Below the pieces are notes generated by a model, which was given only the letters and a program-made list of their open reading frames with translations, made no database searches and had not been told where the DNA came from. Source: Balanoglossus misakiensis (taxonomy: Eukaryota > Hemichordata). Taken from it: DNA of 64,000 nt. Each line of letters opens with the position of its first letter. Position 1 is the first letter of the stretch. The position numbers and the translations under genes were made by a program. Location: positions 1,364,001 to 1,428,000 of the forward strand of contig CM082593.2 of the NCBI GenBank assembly GCA_040954595.2. The letters run 5' to 3'. This document shows positions 13,201 through 26,374 of this stretch, in pieces.

Positions 13201-16200
13201 GTCCCTTGCACGTCCATCACCTTGTTCCAATTGTGGCAAATCTTGATTTCACATTCCAATGCCCAGCTCTTTATTTGACTGAAAAACCAGGAATGATAAA
13301 GAATTTTATTTTATTTTTGCGTCCTTTATAGCAATACATATCATTGCTCTTCTCCATACAGCATGCTCAATATTCTAAGAAAACTTATCCTGCTTGTGCG
13401 TGCAGTGAAACCTTTGTTGACAGGTAAATTCAACTCCGGACTTAATTCAGCTTTCAACAACAACAACCACAACAACAACAACAGCAACAACATGTGCTAT
13501 ATATAATAAATTATCATAGGAAATACATGAACTCTTCATACAGACGAATGTATATACACAATAATCAACAAGCTTTACTGGCTTCCATGCAACCAAGGAA
13601 TTCAGTCAATAAAAATAATCACAGGGTATAGTCCACCAGTTAAAAGGCCCTCGCTTTAAAATCTATAGGCGTATTGGGCGCCGAATAATACCCATTTTGC
13701 AAAGATTACCGAGTGGTTCGATCTGCGGGTTGGTTTTCTATGCAAACAGCACTTGAGGGGAAAGAGGGACTGCTTTCCAAAAAGGCAAAACATTAAGTGT
13801 GTGAAGAAGCCTTGGAGACTGGCGGATAGGATAGGATACGGTCACTTGTTACAGTGGCCGAGGTTAGGATCAGCTATTGTGTGCGAGACGTTGTTATGTT
13901 GTAAGTGGCCAACCAATGACGTCAATATGAGCAGACTGTACTTGAGCAATTGCTTTTAAAGTTTACCCAGCTAAGAAGTCCATTTGAATTCGCTGTGGGT
14001 TTTAAGGGTTGTGTCAGAACTGATATGAACGAGAATTAAAGCTGAGACGTCCATTTCAATGCACTGAGGGGTGTAGGGGTTGTGAACGAGAACCGTTGTA
14101 TTTGTAACATCACATTCGAATTTCATGCATGCGACGCCATATTGCACATGACCAGGTATCCATGTATATTTGTTGTTTGTGTTTACACAATAAAGCCTGC
14201 ACTTCAAGTAACCATGAATTGTTTAAACAACTACTAACTTTTGCGCTAGTTTCTATTACAGTATTTATTGAGCCATCACCTTGGGAGAGAAAAAAATATG
14301 TCTGTCATTATTGATCGGATTTCTCGGTAGAATTTTATAGTGTCGCTCTAAAATTGAACGAGCCGGATAGGAATGTGGGTAGTGTGAAAGACATGTACAA
14401 TCTTTCGTCAGTTATTCAGTCTGCTAACCGTAAAACGGCATGTTTGCCTGTCAAATATGGCGAAGCTTCTGCGACGTGAGGTAAACACACAGACGCCAAA
14501 CTAAACAGTTGAATGCACGCACCCTATACAACGTACGATATCAATCCGCGTAGACTAAACTAACACAGAAGTTTTTTCAACCTACACATTAGGACCAAAT
14601 GAGAAAGCCGTGTTCAAAACAAGCAGGTCACGGAAGGCCGCCCTCCTGCCGTGTATACCACCTGCAGGGGACGCCAGTTTGTATGTGTTAGAAAGCAATA
14701 CTTCGTCGCTTTAGGAACGACCTTTAGACAAACAGAGACTCTCAATCCACTTGACAGAGAAAAACCTACAAATCACTTACGTGAGCACGAAAAAAAGGAA
14801 CTTGATATAAAAAACATTAAAACGAACTTCTCCTGTTATTGAAATTAATTAATCACTGAAACTTTATTAGGACAAATCTGACACGTGGATAGAATTACAT
14901 ATATCAGCCGTTGTTATGGCAACAAATAGCTCGGGTCAAGGGTGATAGAAGTTCAATACACTGCTCAACTACTTTATTGTCCGTCTCGGTCGAGTACCGT
15001 ATCTACGTATTTTGTCAAAGGTGAATGGACTCGTCTTAAAAAGATCATGATAATCCAGGTCTGTAAAACCATATTAAACAACACAATGTGATCAACGACC
15101 CGCGAAAAATGGCTTGTAAGGGGAGTGGATTTTCGATCAACAATATAGAACCCAAACAAAAAGACAGACCTGACAATAGATTTTTAAGTCTTGTACCAAA
15201 CAAGGGTGACCAAGAAATTTGACAACGCCATTCTTTTCAGTGATGTAGATCCACTTAGCGTTAGACATGAAATGTTGCTGTTGTTGATAATGTCTAATGG
15301 TTGTTTTGGACTGTATTAAAAATTCGGGAAAAATGTTCGCGGTCATTTTCCATCATCAACGGAAATGGGCAGCGGTCATAACTTGAAATACCGAGGAAAA
15401 ACAGTTTCAAACATCTTCAAGACTGTGGCTGAAATATTCGATCTCTTGCTTTCTAACCGGCTTTGATCGAAAAGAACAGCACAGTGAAAGCTGAGGGTAT
15501 TTCTTTAAATAATTGATATGTTTAAACACGATATCGTTGTATCAATTTCCGCCCTTTAGAAACGTGCACCGCGTATCAACCTGTTGGCTTCCGCCATCTT
15601 TGAGGTTGCTTAGCAACCCATGGCAGTCAGACGCGGTCAACGTCGCGTCTACTCAACACATAGAAACCTTACGGAAATCAATCAATAATGTGCAATATGT
15701 CGTGAATTGAGGTGGTTATCGTGAACACGACATTGGCATACAATAAAAATTGTGAATTTCCCGCAATGTTGTGGTGGGGACGTCAGTGGGTCTCAGATAC
15801 ACAGAAACAGGCAGACCCTACACTCGGACTCAATGTGTCCCATTAACAAACACATATAAATTGGCTGGGTCATTAAAAACAAAGTGTGAAGTATTAAAGT
15901 GAACGTAGTCTGTGGAATTTTCATTACACCAACACACTGCACATAATAACCAGCCCCAAACAGCAAATTGGACGACCAATGAAAAGAAACTTCCTAGAAA
16001 CGACAGAATGTTTCTGAAGGATTTAATAAAAATGGCCCATAGCACCAGCTTATTAGTAAAGCTAATATTGCGCAACGCATATTAACGTTTTTATTCAATC
16101 GAACGCTTTAGACTCCAGCTAGTCGCCCCACCAGTGTTTACCTGTTCAGGAAATCGCTTCCCATCAAGTCGTAAGAATGTTGACAACTGCCGCTGTTTGC

Positions 16201-19200
16201 TGCGCTCTCGTCACGAATTGATTCACGGTTGGCGAATTGGCTAACAAATTATTCATCGATAAAGATCTTCTCTCGAAAATTTGCAATGAATAAATAACCA
16301 CTGCTTCCATATCAAATCTTTATTTTTAGAAATATCGACCGTAGCTTCTGGATTTCAGTTAGACTGGGATAAAACGACGAGTGGTTGCTATAGAAACGCA
16401 AATCACTGTATTGCCCGCACTAGCGTTGTTTGATTTTTTACTTGTGAGCACGGTGAATCAACAGGCGAATCACAATGCAGTCTAGTTTTGGCCATCACCG
16501 AATATCCACCCAAAATGACAAACAGTGATCGACATTCGAAATTGTTTAATCATTGTCACAGTTTCAATAACCCACGGGGGACAAATAAATGGACACAGAC
16601 GATTGAACAGTGACCGTCTAAAATTCCTTCAGGCCACACAGAGGATTAAATAGGGGCTTTTGGAGCAACCTGGCGGGCATCTCCCTAGAGGACAATAACA
16701 GAGGCCTTAGATTGATCCCTTTTCGCTATTGAACTCTTACTGTGAATAGAGTGAATATTCTACTACTTCGGTTTATAGTTAATTTGAATACATCTTGTTA
16801 TCCTCCGCCAACAGCAAGGATATTGCCCACTTAACATTAACAATGTCGATGATTTATCGACATGCGCCCTCTCACGACATATACCTCTTTAATTTAAGCT
16901 GCAGGTGTACAAAATATTTAAATCATAAAAAAGCGAATCAGTCGTAGGCACATTTGGAGGATTGAACTAACATATACTTTTGATATTTTCCCAGGCGCAA
17001 GGGCTGATATCCAAAGCCGTGCAGAAAGCCGTGGCAGCGTCGCTTCCAGAGCCTCAAACAGACCAGACACCAGATTCAGATTAGAAGTTGACGAGGTAAG
17101 TTGGGATAAGTTGATTACTGACATAATATCAGTTGATGTCCTTGTATCGTTGTTTCGGAATTCTTATTTCCCCCTTTAAAAAATGTTTTCAACTTAAGTT
17201 TAGCGTGGAAAGGAAAAACCTTTAGGTCATTTGCTTACCTGAAATCCTGTCTTCTTTAGTGTTAATCCTGTGGATTCAGTCTCACAAGGGTCCATAGCTA
17301 GTGTGCTAAATCAGCCCATGCATTTTCTTCCTTCCTGTAGTTGGAGATGATATTACGTGATAAAGCCAAACGTGGTTTCTATGAACTGAGGAAGCTCTTC
17401 GTTTCAAATGATCCCGAGGGTCGGGGAACTGTCAGCAGAGATGCACTGCATCGTATTATAACAACGTTTGTCGGCCAATTTGTAGGACCAAAGCAGTTCA
17501 ACCATCTTATGGCCAGGTACGTAATCAAGGAGTAAGCATATCAGTCTCGATGTAGATATCAATGAAACCCAAGGAAAACTTGAAATATTTCTTTCGATGG
17601 TATATGACGTCCTAAGTAAATGTCTAGAAATTTCACCGTGACTTCACAGTTTTTGTCCAGCCAGAAATATGGATCTGCGCCACCAACGGAATACTAGTCT
17701 ATTTTTGCTGCTTTCGTTTTCACGTCACAGTTCAATGTGTATTAAACGACATGTCATTCCCACTTCATCTGATATTTCTACTCACCTCCAGACTACATCT
17801 TGGCGAGAAACAAGTGGTTCGACTGGACGAGTTTTACGCTGTTTTCCGTGAACCAGTCACTACAGAAATGCCGGCATGGATGGACCCTGTTAATAGACAC
17901 CACGTCGAGAAAATCACTATGACAGCCAGTCAGGTTCATTTACAACTCAAAGAAAAGGCAAAACAAAGGTAACTAGAGGGACAAATTTGATCGTCTGTCA
18001 CTCGAACGATGGACACAACACAACACAACACAACACAACACAACACAACACAACACAACACAACATAACACAACACAACACAACACGGACTATATGGGAT
18101 GTAAATTCTGATATCAAGTGATTGCTCTTTCGTTTTCAGATTTTTAGACGTGGCAGATTTGTTCCCTCAAATGAACCCAGGAGGTTCAGGCAGAATTCTG
18201 AAACCGGAATTTCGCAACGTGCTCAACAAGATGTTGTTCACAATGGACGATGACGAGTTCGATAAACTCTGGGCCAAGTAAGTGAACAACCATTTACGTA
18301 GAACATACTCGTTACATGTTTAGCAAGTACATCGAACCAACTTGTCGCGATCCCAAATTTTCAAAACACTAAAATTCCTTTGCATTTGGCATAAATGGAC
18401 AGCAAAAGCAAGCGTTCTACTTTTCGGCATTTCAGATATGACGTCGAAGGTATCGGTGTGATCAACGGAGAGAAGATGTTGAATAAACTTGGCATTTCAC
18501 TGCGATCGGAAACAGCCGGTTCCAAGGAGAGGCTTGATTCGGCGGAGTCGTCAGCATGTAAGTTATTTGCGTTGTTTATTTTATTTTACAAAAATTGTGG
18601 AAAATCTAATTTATGATGAAAAAATGTTAATGTAATGAACTTTCTTTTCTACAGCGGGTCGCAAACTTAAAAAAGCCGAAATCGAACGTGCCAAATCACT
18701 GAATGTGGAACGATGGTTGAAGAACAAGTTTAGGGAAGGATGTTCCAACATGATTGGTGAATTCGTTAAAGTTGACAAAGAGAAAACTGGAGAGGTAAGA
18801 GTTTAGTTGTTTTCTGTTTCCTATATATTGTTATTGTAGTTTCGTTTTTTTGTGTGTTTCTTGAAATGGCGCTTACAATTTCACTATCGTATAATTTTAA
18901 ATTCAATTTATATTTTCCTCTGATGAATATACGTTTGTATTTTGTTACCAAAGGTTGAGAAGGAAGACTTCAAGAAGGTTCTTGAGAAGTTCGGTCTGAA
19001 ACTAGACGCAGCACAAGTTGACAACTTCTGTGCACGGTGCGGAGTGGAGGTCACAGCTAACGGCAAAATTCCGTATAAGACATTCCTCCAGAGATTCCAA
19101 GATCGCAGTGAAACAGGAATGCCACACAATATACTGTCAAACCCGAACCACAAGTAAGTTCTAATTTCCTTTGATGCACCACCACCACTGAGAGACTCAT

Positions 19201-21646
19201 TGTATTTTAAGGTGTTCGAAACCAGATCTACCATTTTCATGTACAATTAATACCATTTCTATTTGTTTCACAGATTTAACAAAAGTGTGAGAAGTCAAAG
19301 CCCAAGTGGCGCGTCATCTGTCACGGCCGTAGAAGCTAAAGTCATGTCCATGTTCCAGAGAGATTTCTTGGCTCTGTTGGGGACATTCCAGTAAGTGTCT
19401 GCACTCGCTAGTAACATGCCGTCGTAATGTCTACATTTATCCATATTTCAAGATATAAACAATAATGTTGTTTTGGTTGTTTCTTCATTTTAGCAAAATT
19501 GACAAACAGCACACAGATCGCATCACACAAGAAGAGTTCCGAGCTGCCATTGAAAGCAGATTCGAAATCGAAATCAGTGACGATGAATTTGCAGAGCTGA
19601 TGGACAGAGTACCCCTTGACGACGAGGGTCACGTGAAATACCCAGAATTCATGACTCAGTTTGATACCAAGTAAGTCATCCGGGTCACAGAACTGATTTG
19701 ATTATGAGCGCCACCAACCGCGACCCATATAAATCTATTGTTTTCAACCACCTGTTGATTCTGCGCACTGAAATGGTATTCACACTAAAGAAATACATTC
19801 CTTACTCAACCAAAGTTCCCTCCACACAAATAAAATCTGGCAATATGATAATGATAATGTGTAACACTGATCATATCGTCGTCCTCTCTATAGGGGTACA
19901 ACAGCAAGTCTCTTTGACGCAAAAGAAGCAGTAGTAAAGAAGGCTGACATTATGAAAATACACCACGAAGAAACTGAAGAACCAATGGACTTTGAGGAGT
20001 TCAACAAGGGAAGGTCCATTAAGGAGGTCAGTGCATATTCTATGTCTGCCATCTGTATATCAGTATGAACTCTCTCATGTATATCTCTGAATGGATGAGA
20101 TAAACTGTTAATGGTGGTGACGTTAATGCTAGGTTTAATATGAACCTTTTCTCCCTTTATGAATGATAGCTGACAAGGGTTATCAAAAGGCTGCTGAAGA
20201 AACGTTATCAAGATGTTGAAGCAGAGTTCAACGAGTTGGACGAAATAAATTCCAGACGACTGACACAGGAAATGTTGTATGAACTGCTGAAAAAGTGAGT
20301 TATTTCTGGCCATTTCCTTTCACTAATGTTTTACATGTACAAACTTTCTTTTGGATTTTTACTATTAAATGTTGGGTAAGACACAAATTGATTTAACAAC
20401 CAATGCTCTCTATTTACTAGATTCGACATGAAACCAGAAGTGACCAGAGGAGAAATCAGAAAGTTATGGGATTCAATGATCACAAACGCTAACGGCACGC
20501 TCGACTTTCTTCAATTTGTCCGCCATTTTGGATACTCGCTCCGCTCGGCAGCTTTCCCGAACGCCAAACTGGTGCCTCCAAAACGAGGCGACGCCGACTA
20601 CATGATCAGGTCGCGCAAACTCAACTGCGCGGCAGACATGTTGGAGGATAATCTGAGGGCGAAAATAGACTACATGTGGGATGACCTGAGACGGGAATTC
20701 CTGGAGCTGGACCAGTATGGAACAGGCTTTGTCAGCAAAACCGAATTCAGGGATCTACTACAAGAACTCTGCGTACACCTGAGTGATTATGAACTTGAAA
20801 TGTTGTGCAGAAAATTTGACTCGAAGAAAGACGGCAGGTAAGTTAATATGCTTTGTAAAAGGTTTTTACGTCTTAAGATATTTTCCATTGCTATTCAAAG
20901 CGTAGGAAGCTGTTTTAATGTTATTTATTCATTTTTTGTTTATTTGTTTATTTATTTATTTACAGGATAAACTATATCGAATTCTTAAGACCGTTTGCTG
21001 TTAGAAAGCAAACCCATCGCGTTGGAAACCAAATGGCCCACGTGATGTCCCACCCACAGGCTGATCTCCCTCTGGCACCCATCGTAGATGAACCACAGAA
21101 AGGACTTAGTGGTCTCACAGCCAGACTTAGACAAAGGGTAAGGTTATGCATTGATTTAGTTGCTGTAGTTAAAGTGACGGACGGACAGACAGACAGACAG
21201 ACAGACACACTCACTCACACACATATAGGCAGACAGACAGACAGACAGACAGACAGATATAACCGTAGGCAATCTTACCTGTTGATTGGGATTGGTAGAC
21301 AGTACACAAACACGTGTCAGTAGTGTATTCTTCGATATAAGTTCCGTGTCTTTTGGAAGACCAGTAATTAATGCTGTATTTGATATCCTTCTTGCCATAG
21401 TTGGTGGATGACTGGCGGAATCTCCGACGAGCCTTTAAGAAATTGGATCCAGAACGTTCAGGTTATTTGTCAGTCCCAGAATTCCGCAGTGTAATGCAGC
21501 TATGCAACGTCGTTTTGGACGAGGATGAAGTATATCACGTGATGTCACAATTTGATGAAAATATGAGCGGAAAAATCAACTACAATAAATTTTTAAGCGA
21601 GACATTTAAATCCGAAATCAAGGAAACGCCTTACGCTTCTATCTGA
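10265..21646 (+). CDS. EFCAB6: EF-hand calcium-binding domain protein 6 homologue
   Basis: Fifteen coding exons with matching phases: 10265-10625, 16995-17095, 17341-17516, 17792-17968, 18140-18277, 18436-18557, 18655-18794, 18954-19153, 19274-19390, 19494-19670, 19894-20026, 20170-20294, 20421-20837, 20966-21137, 21401-21646. They encode 933 aa. EFCAB6 is a multi-EF-hand protein reported inside axonemal doublet microtubules and as a DJ-1/androgen-receptor partner. The N-terminal 150 residues are basic, Pro/Ser/Arg-rich and disordered. The rest is a chain of EF-hand pairs, mostly with degenerate loops; the better ones include DQYGTGFVSKTEF in exon 13 and DPERSGYLSVPEF near the end. The C-terminal pair, from WRNLRRAFKKLD onward, aligns well with the end of vertebrate EFCAB6. 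Human EFCAB6 is about 1500 aa, so this form is shorter and appears to carry fewer EF-hand units. Intron 1 is 6.4 kb; most others are 80-340 bp. Start: ATG with A at -3 in the only long 5' frame. Confidence 0.88.
14910..14923 (+). promoter_or_regulatory. X-box-like site, EFCAB6 intron 1
   Basis: GTTGTTATGGCAAC fits the 14-base X-box consensus RYYNYYATRRNRAC at every position. It lies about 2.1 kb before exon 2. Confidence 0.4.
15604..15618 (+). promoter_or_regulatory. X-box palindrome in a CpG-rich island, EFCAB6 intron 1
   Basis: GGTTGCTTAGCAACC is an almost perfect inverted repeat of the RFX half-site. It lies about 10 bp after GCCATCTT, a YY1-type site on the minus strand. The pairing resembles a proximal promoter and could mark an alternative start for EFCAB6. 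Confidence 0.45.
16384..16397 (+). promoter_or_regulatory. X-box-like site, EFCAB6 intron 1
   Basis: GTTGCTATAGAAAC fits RYYNYYATRRNRAC at every position, about 600 bp before exon 2. Confidence 0.4.
18013..18087 (+). repeat. CAACA pentanucleotide microsatellite
   Basis: A run of about fourteen CAACA-type units, with one T interruption, lies in EFCAB6 intron 4. It is a simple repeat likely to vary in length. Confidence 0.9.
21177..21257 (+). repeat. ACAG tetranucleotide microsatellite in two blocks
   Basis: Two ACAG runs are separated by a short CA-rich spacer in EFCAB6 intron 14. The same repeat type recurs at 25917-25955. Open frames across it in several phases (for example runs of SVCL) are repeat artefacts. 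Confidence 0.9.
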
Positions 21647-21771
21647 GTACTCAGCAAAGAGTACTTCTGCTGAATCGAGTTACATCACCGATATCTGTTG
21701 AGTACGTCAATACTTTTGTGGCGGACGTTTACTCTAAATATTCTGCTGTGCCTTTCGGTACACAAGTACCG

Positions 21772-21777
21772 AATAAA
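21772..21777 (+). terminator. Candidate poly(A) signal of EFCAB6
   Basis: AATAAA lies 126 nt after the EFCAB6 stop codon. A second candidate is at 22670-22675. Which one is used cannot be decided from sequence. Confidence 0.4.
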
Positions 21778-24700
21778 TTATTCTGTGATGATACAAACAT
21801 TAAGCAACTCCTTCAAATTTCATCCAAACAGCCTTATGCCAAACCGAGAAGAGTAATATCAGCATTATTACGTGTCCGGGCGTTATTTGAACCTAACTGT
21901 CTGTCACGAGACGTTTTAGCCATGCCCGGATGTTGTACAGTATTTGATAGTGTGTGTGGTGCTTTATAGCCAAAGCGGATACAGAGATTTTCACTTGCTG
22001 TGATCTAGTGCTCAAAAGACGTTCGTGAAATTCTTGAATTCTATTTTTGTTGGATTTTTTGTCCTTGCATGCAGGGATTGTGTGCAGCAATATGTACAGT
22101 TTGATATTAATTGCAAGAGTGTAACCATACGTGCTGAAAGTTGATTTAGGCTAACATTGGGGTCGGACTTGTTATATTTTGACATTTTTGTTACTTGTGG
22201 TTTGTAGGAGAAATCGCCCATATTGTTCCGCAAATTGGACTACAAATGCTGACCTATGTTCGAATACCATTCTCATCTTGTAAATATAACATTTAACGAT
22301 CATCGGAACAACATTTCACGCACGAATCACAAATAACCGAAATATCAAAAGTGAGCGACTCTTCCCTAATCGTATTACTAAACCTCCGTCCACCAACTTC
22401 AGCAAAACTGTTTTTTATTATACAACTTAACGTGTGTGCATTATATACATTTTTTCACTTTTTAAAATGTTGACTTTACATTGACTAGAACCAAATTTAA
22501 GAATTATAATCTTTCCTTTTGAAAATATCGTGAAAAAAACTCAATTGGTTCAGCTATATTAATTCATTGGATTGTTATTTATCTGATTATGTATCTATGC
22601 AAATGTTGTATTGTGTTTGATAGAGGGAACCATGGTTTGTAGTGGATTTGCTGGTTTTAATTTCACACAAATAAAACATCCAATGTTTATTGCCGGGTAG
22701 TGTGTTTTAATGCAATCTCGCGACCCTGAGCCAAACGAGTAACGAACTGACCCGACATGACCTCATTTTGCATAACAACAGCTTGGCCAATCAGAGACCA
22801 GCCTGCATTTTACTGAATCTCGCAGGATTTTCTCTAAAATGAACAACTTCATAATCTGTGTATTCTCAGTGGTTTAACAAAATAAATGCAAAACAAAAAC
22901 ACTATTAAATCCACAGCAACATGTTTGTTGTGAAGTACGATTGAACTGTCTGAGTTATATACACGCGATGTTTACTTATACTAGTTTCTGGTTGGATGAC
23001 AGCAACTTTGTCAGTCGCCATGGAAATTGTTTTTGGGATGAGGATCGGAACCACAGCTTAGTCAGAACTTTACGCAGACTGCAATAAAAGCAGTCGTGTT
23101 TCAAATAAATGCGGCAATGCGCTGTCGATGAAATCAAAGCAGTGGTACTGGTAGTGAAATGAAATGTCCACTGTTTCTAGGGCCAATCACCAGGGAAAGT
23201 GTAATTAGATGCGGAGAGAAATATACAGCAGCTTGGTCAAACATTAAACTGAATTGCAAAAGTCCAGTCTGTTGCAATGAACCGGTATTTTCTTTTTCGA
23301 TGGAGATTTCAACAAGCGACGGGTCGATTATATTCTGATCCATCATGTCAACACGCGCCTGTGTCGATTGTCGCTTTTTTTCGTTTGATCTCAATTGGGG
23401 TAACCCCAAACGGATCTGCAAGCCCTGTACAGTACCGAGTAGGTGTTATTACACTTTTTCAGTGGGTGATTTTTGTTCAACTAACTTCAGCTGTGGCGTA
23501 AAGACATTGTTCCGGGAAAATTCAAAGTATACCACTCGAAATATTACTGTCGTGTGGCACGGGACCCGGAGAACAATACCTTCCAACGTTTTATGGCGAA
23601 GTTACCACTTGTAACTGTCGACATGTCTCTCTGTTTTTTTCATGGAAAATCTCTCCCCTACTTTTTCGTACTTGTCGCAATTCTAGCCCATATCTACAAA
23701 GAAAGGGGTTAATATATTGCGCTGATAGTTTATGAAATTTGATATTCGGAGAGACCGGCGCATTTGTTCGTTGAGGGAATCGCCGTGTTTGGATATTCCG
23801 GGGGCTTGGTTTGCTGTTAGTATCGCCCGGCCGCCTCTAAAGGTTTTCAGGGTGTCGATTGACATAGAGGGTGGAGAGCTCGCAAACAACCTTAGCGAAA
23901 GAGTTATGGTCGACATAATGTACTTTTCGTTGTGAAAGACTAAGGGCACCGTTCGTAATATTGGCACTGCATCAAGAGTGGCTGCGGCAGCCGTTGAGAA
24001 ATTGAGGCCATATTGGACGGCACGCGAGTGACGTGCGCCGGTCGTGTGTGAGTCTCCATACAGCCGTCAGCGCATCGCAAGCTGCAGTAATACCAGAAAA
24101 AAAACAGGACTAAGGCAAAAGTGATTGGCAGTTGGGGGAAAAAAAGCGAGCGAGCGAGCTCACGATACTCGGTTGACAGCGTGCTGCTAAACATCCTACA
24201 CAAGACCATCGGTAGCATTTCAATGTTGGCTATACACGTTTCGGTTTGTGCCTGGACAGCGATCTTCAAAACGTGGGAACGCTTAAAGTCGCTTGCAAAG
24301 ATACAAAGACCGGCGATCGCACGCAGCATGTGCAAATCTCTCAGAATTCAATGCGCTCAGCTTTTCTGCTGTCAATTATGAGAGAATAGATAGCGAGACG
24401 TTTTTAATGAGGGAATGAAAATGACAATTACGCAATGGAAAGTCGCACTGCATCATTGGTGATCGATGGTGTGAATAAATCCTGTTTCAAGTGCAACAAC
24501 ACGGGCTATGCACAAACCCCTAAACACAGGCTTCGCATGACAGAGAGAGAGAGAGGGGGGAGAGGAGGGTGATCAAGTATTTTATTGATGTATCTTTTTC
24601 TTCTCCCATTACTTAACAATGATTTTATGTCTTTCGCGATGACTTTCTATTTCTTTGAATAGCCCAAAATCGTTAGAATTTTGTAAGAGATGAGGCTTGC

Positions 24701-26298
24701 TCGTCAGTGAACTTCCAAATGATTCTCTTTCTCTTTTTTTGGTGGTGATGGTGGTGGCACTTTTCAGCTCGCGGTTCGACAAAACACCACGTCAAGGAGA
24801 CATGCAGCGACAGACAATACCACGGTTGCCGTGAGAAGAAGGGCGAGCATGATGGGATGCTGCGCGCGCGCGTGACGAAGGTAAAAAAATCGCGGGCGGA
24901 CAAATGAAGAGGGAGACGACGGTTCAGGAGGCTATGTTGATTGATACATTGTCGGCCAGTGTATTCGACATCATCCAGTCGCGTGCCAGGGTCCACCTGT
25001 CGCAGCTTATTTGCATAAGCGATGGCACCCCTAGGTGTAGATTTAAAATTTTAGTTGTTCACAAATTGTCGTGTGCCTTGAAATCGTTTTAATAATATGA
25101 AAAGGGATGGAGAATCGTGAAATTATTTTTATATAAAAAAGTAAAGTAAAGAAATGATTCTGTTCTGTTTTTATATCTGGTGTTCATCTTACAAGTCAAA
25201 TAAATGTAGAACTTAGAAGAAAAGAAAAATCAAATTATGGGGGGGGGGGGTAATATTCTCAACGAACTGCCTTGATAAAAAATAAACCAGGTAAAGGTCT
25301 GTGTGTTAAATACAGCACAACACTAAATCTTTGTTTCTATTTCAAAATAAAAGAAGTCTATATCGTGAACTTCAATTATCAGTAGGACGGGGGCACACGT
25401 ATTGGTGGGCGTGACCCAACATTCAAGAATGAGAAGACAAGCTATTATTGCAAGAGTTTAACTGTATACTCTTTCATTTCGTTCTACAATAAAAAAAAGA
25501 AGTGATTTGTCAAAACTATTCGATTGAGAAATGAAAGAGTAATCTATTGTTTTTTTCGACACGGAATGGACATTTTTCACAGAAGAAATTCTACTAATTT
25601 ACTTCGGAGTCGACAGTCATTTTAAATACGGCGTCGCCGTCACTGTTTGGCGTTGAATCGACGTGTTTGTTCTCACACAATGCCGACACGTTCTACATAC
25701 ACGTTCATCAACATCGCTGAGTTTATCATTTTCACCGACTGACTTTACAATACACTAATAACGTCCCGACGTCCGAGATGGTCAATCATTACACGCACCA
25801 GATAATTCACTTGTGACGTTTTGCGTTATCGCAATACAATCTCTCTAGACTGTGGTCTTTTCATACAGCGGCGAGGGCCAAACTGAGAAAATGAACTGTG
25901 TGTGCGCTCGCGTGTGTGACAGACAGACAGACAGACGGACAGACAGACAGACAGATACTGACAGTGAGAGATATAAGGGATGACAGATAAAGACAAACGA
26001 CAAAAATAAAGAAACACGGAGACGTGGGAGCAAAGGAGACAGAAAGCGAAACGGATCGGTCCATGTAAAATTTGACCTTTTCGATGAAGAACAAAAATGT
26101 GTAGATATGATGTAACGGTGTCTAATGACGTCACTTATGCTGAAAATGTCCCACTGTTTGATATGAGATTATTAAAAAACTTGTTCTGAGTTTAGAAGTC
26201 ATTGTTTTAATTTTTGACTCACATACACCATTGTCATGCTCGGGTTTTGACACCACATTATCGGGAATCTAGTCAATACTCGAATGTTGAGGAGATTT
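21778..26298. other. Intergenic region between EFCAB6 and HELT
   Basis: No convincing exon. The part at 23600-25000 is richer in GC and CpG than its surroundings and has several overlapping frames on both strands, none of which reads as a known protein. Also present are a GAGA-rich tract at 24541-24570, a G homopolymer near 25240-25250, an ACAG microsatellite at 25917-25955 and a CRE at 26126-26133. The CpG-rich parts may be regulatory sequence of the developmental gene HELT. Confidence 0.4.
25917..25955 (+). repeat. ACAG tetranucleotide microsatellite
   Basis: About nine ACAG units with one substitution lie about 0.75 kb before the HELT start. This is a simple repeat. Confidence 0.85.
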
Positions 26299-26374
26299 CA
26301 CGTGCGATCACGTGATTACATTGACGGCGGACAAAATACGGATGTGCTCACGTGATCAGGTGAATGGTCGCGTG
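26299..26374 (+). promoter_or_regulatory. Cluster of bHLH-Orange / E-box sites upstream of HELT
   Basis: CACGTG occurs at 26299-26304, 26309-26314 and 26349-26354. CGCGTG, the complement of the class C Hairy site CACGCG, occurs at 26369-26374. All lie 315-392 bp before the HELT start codon. The first two are exactly 10 bp apart, one helical turn. Hes/Hey/Helt proteins bind such sites, so self-repression is a reasonable inference. Confidence 0.45.

Larger units (their letters stand above)
10626..16994. other. EFCAB6 intron 1, 6.4 kb, with regulatory-looking islands
   Basis: No further exon could be recognised. There is a G homopolymer near 12998-13011, a CAA-rich tract near 13458-13493, a CRE at 13917-13924 and three X-box-like sites (14910-14923, 15604-15618, 16384-16397). 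The stretch 15560-15660 is CpG-rich and combines a YY1-like GCCATCTT with a near-perfect X-box palindrome, so it looks like a second promoter or enhancer. A 150-codon antisense frame at 11307-11759 resembles no known protein. Confidence 0.5.

Noticed and set aside
23683-24381. Overlapping frames of 86-131 codons on both strands
   Set aside because: The region is CpG-rich, which lowers stop frequency; none of the translations resembles a protein family.
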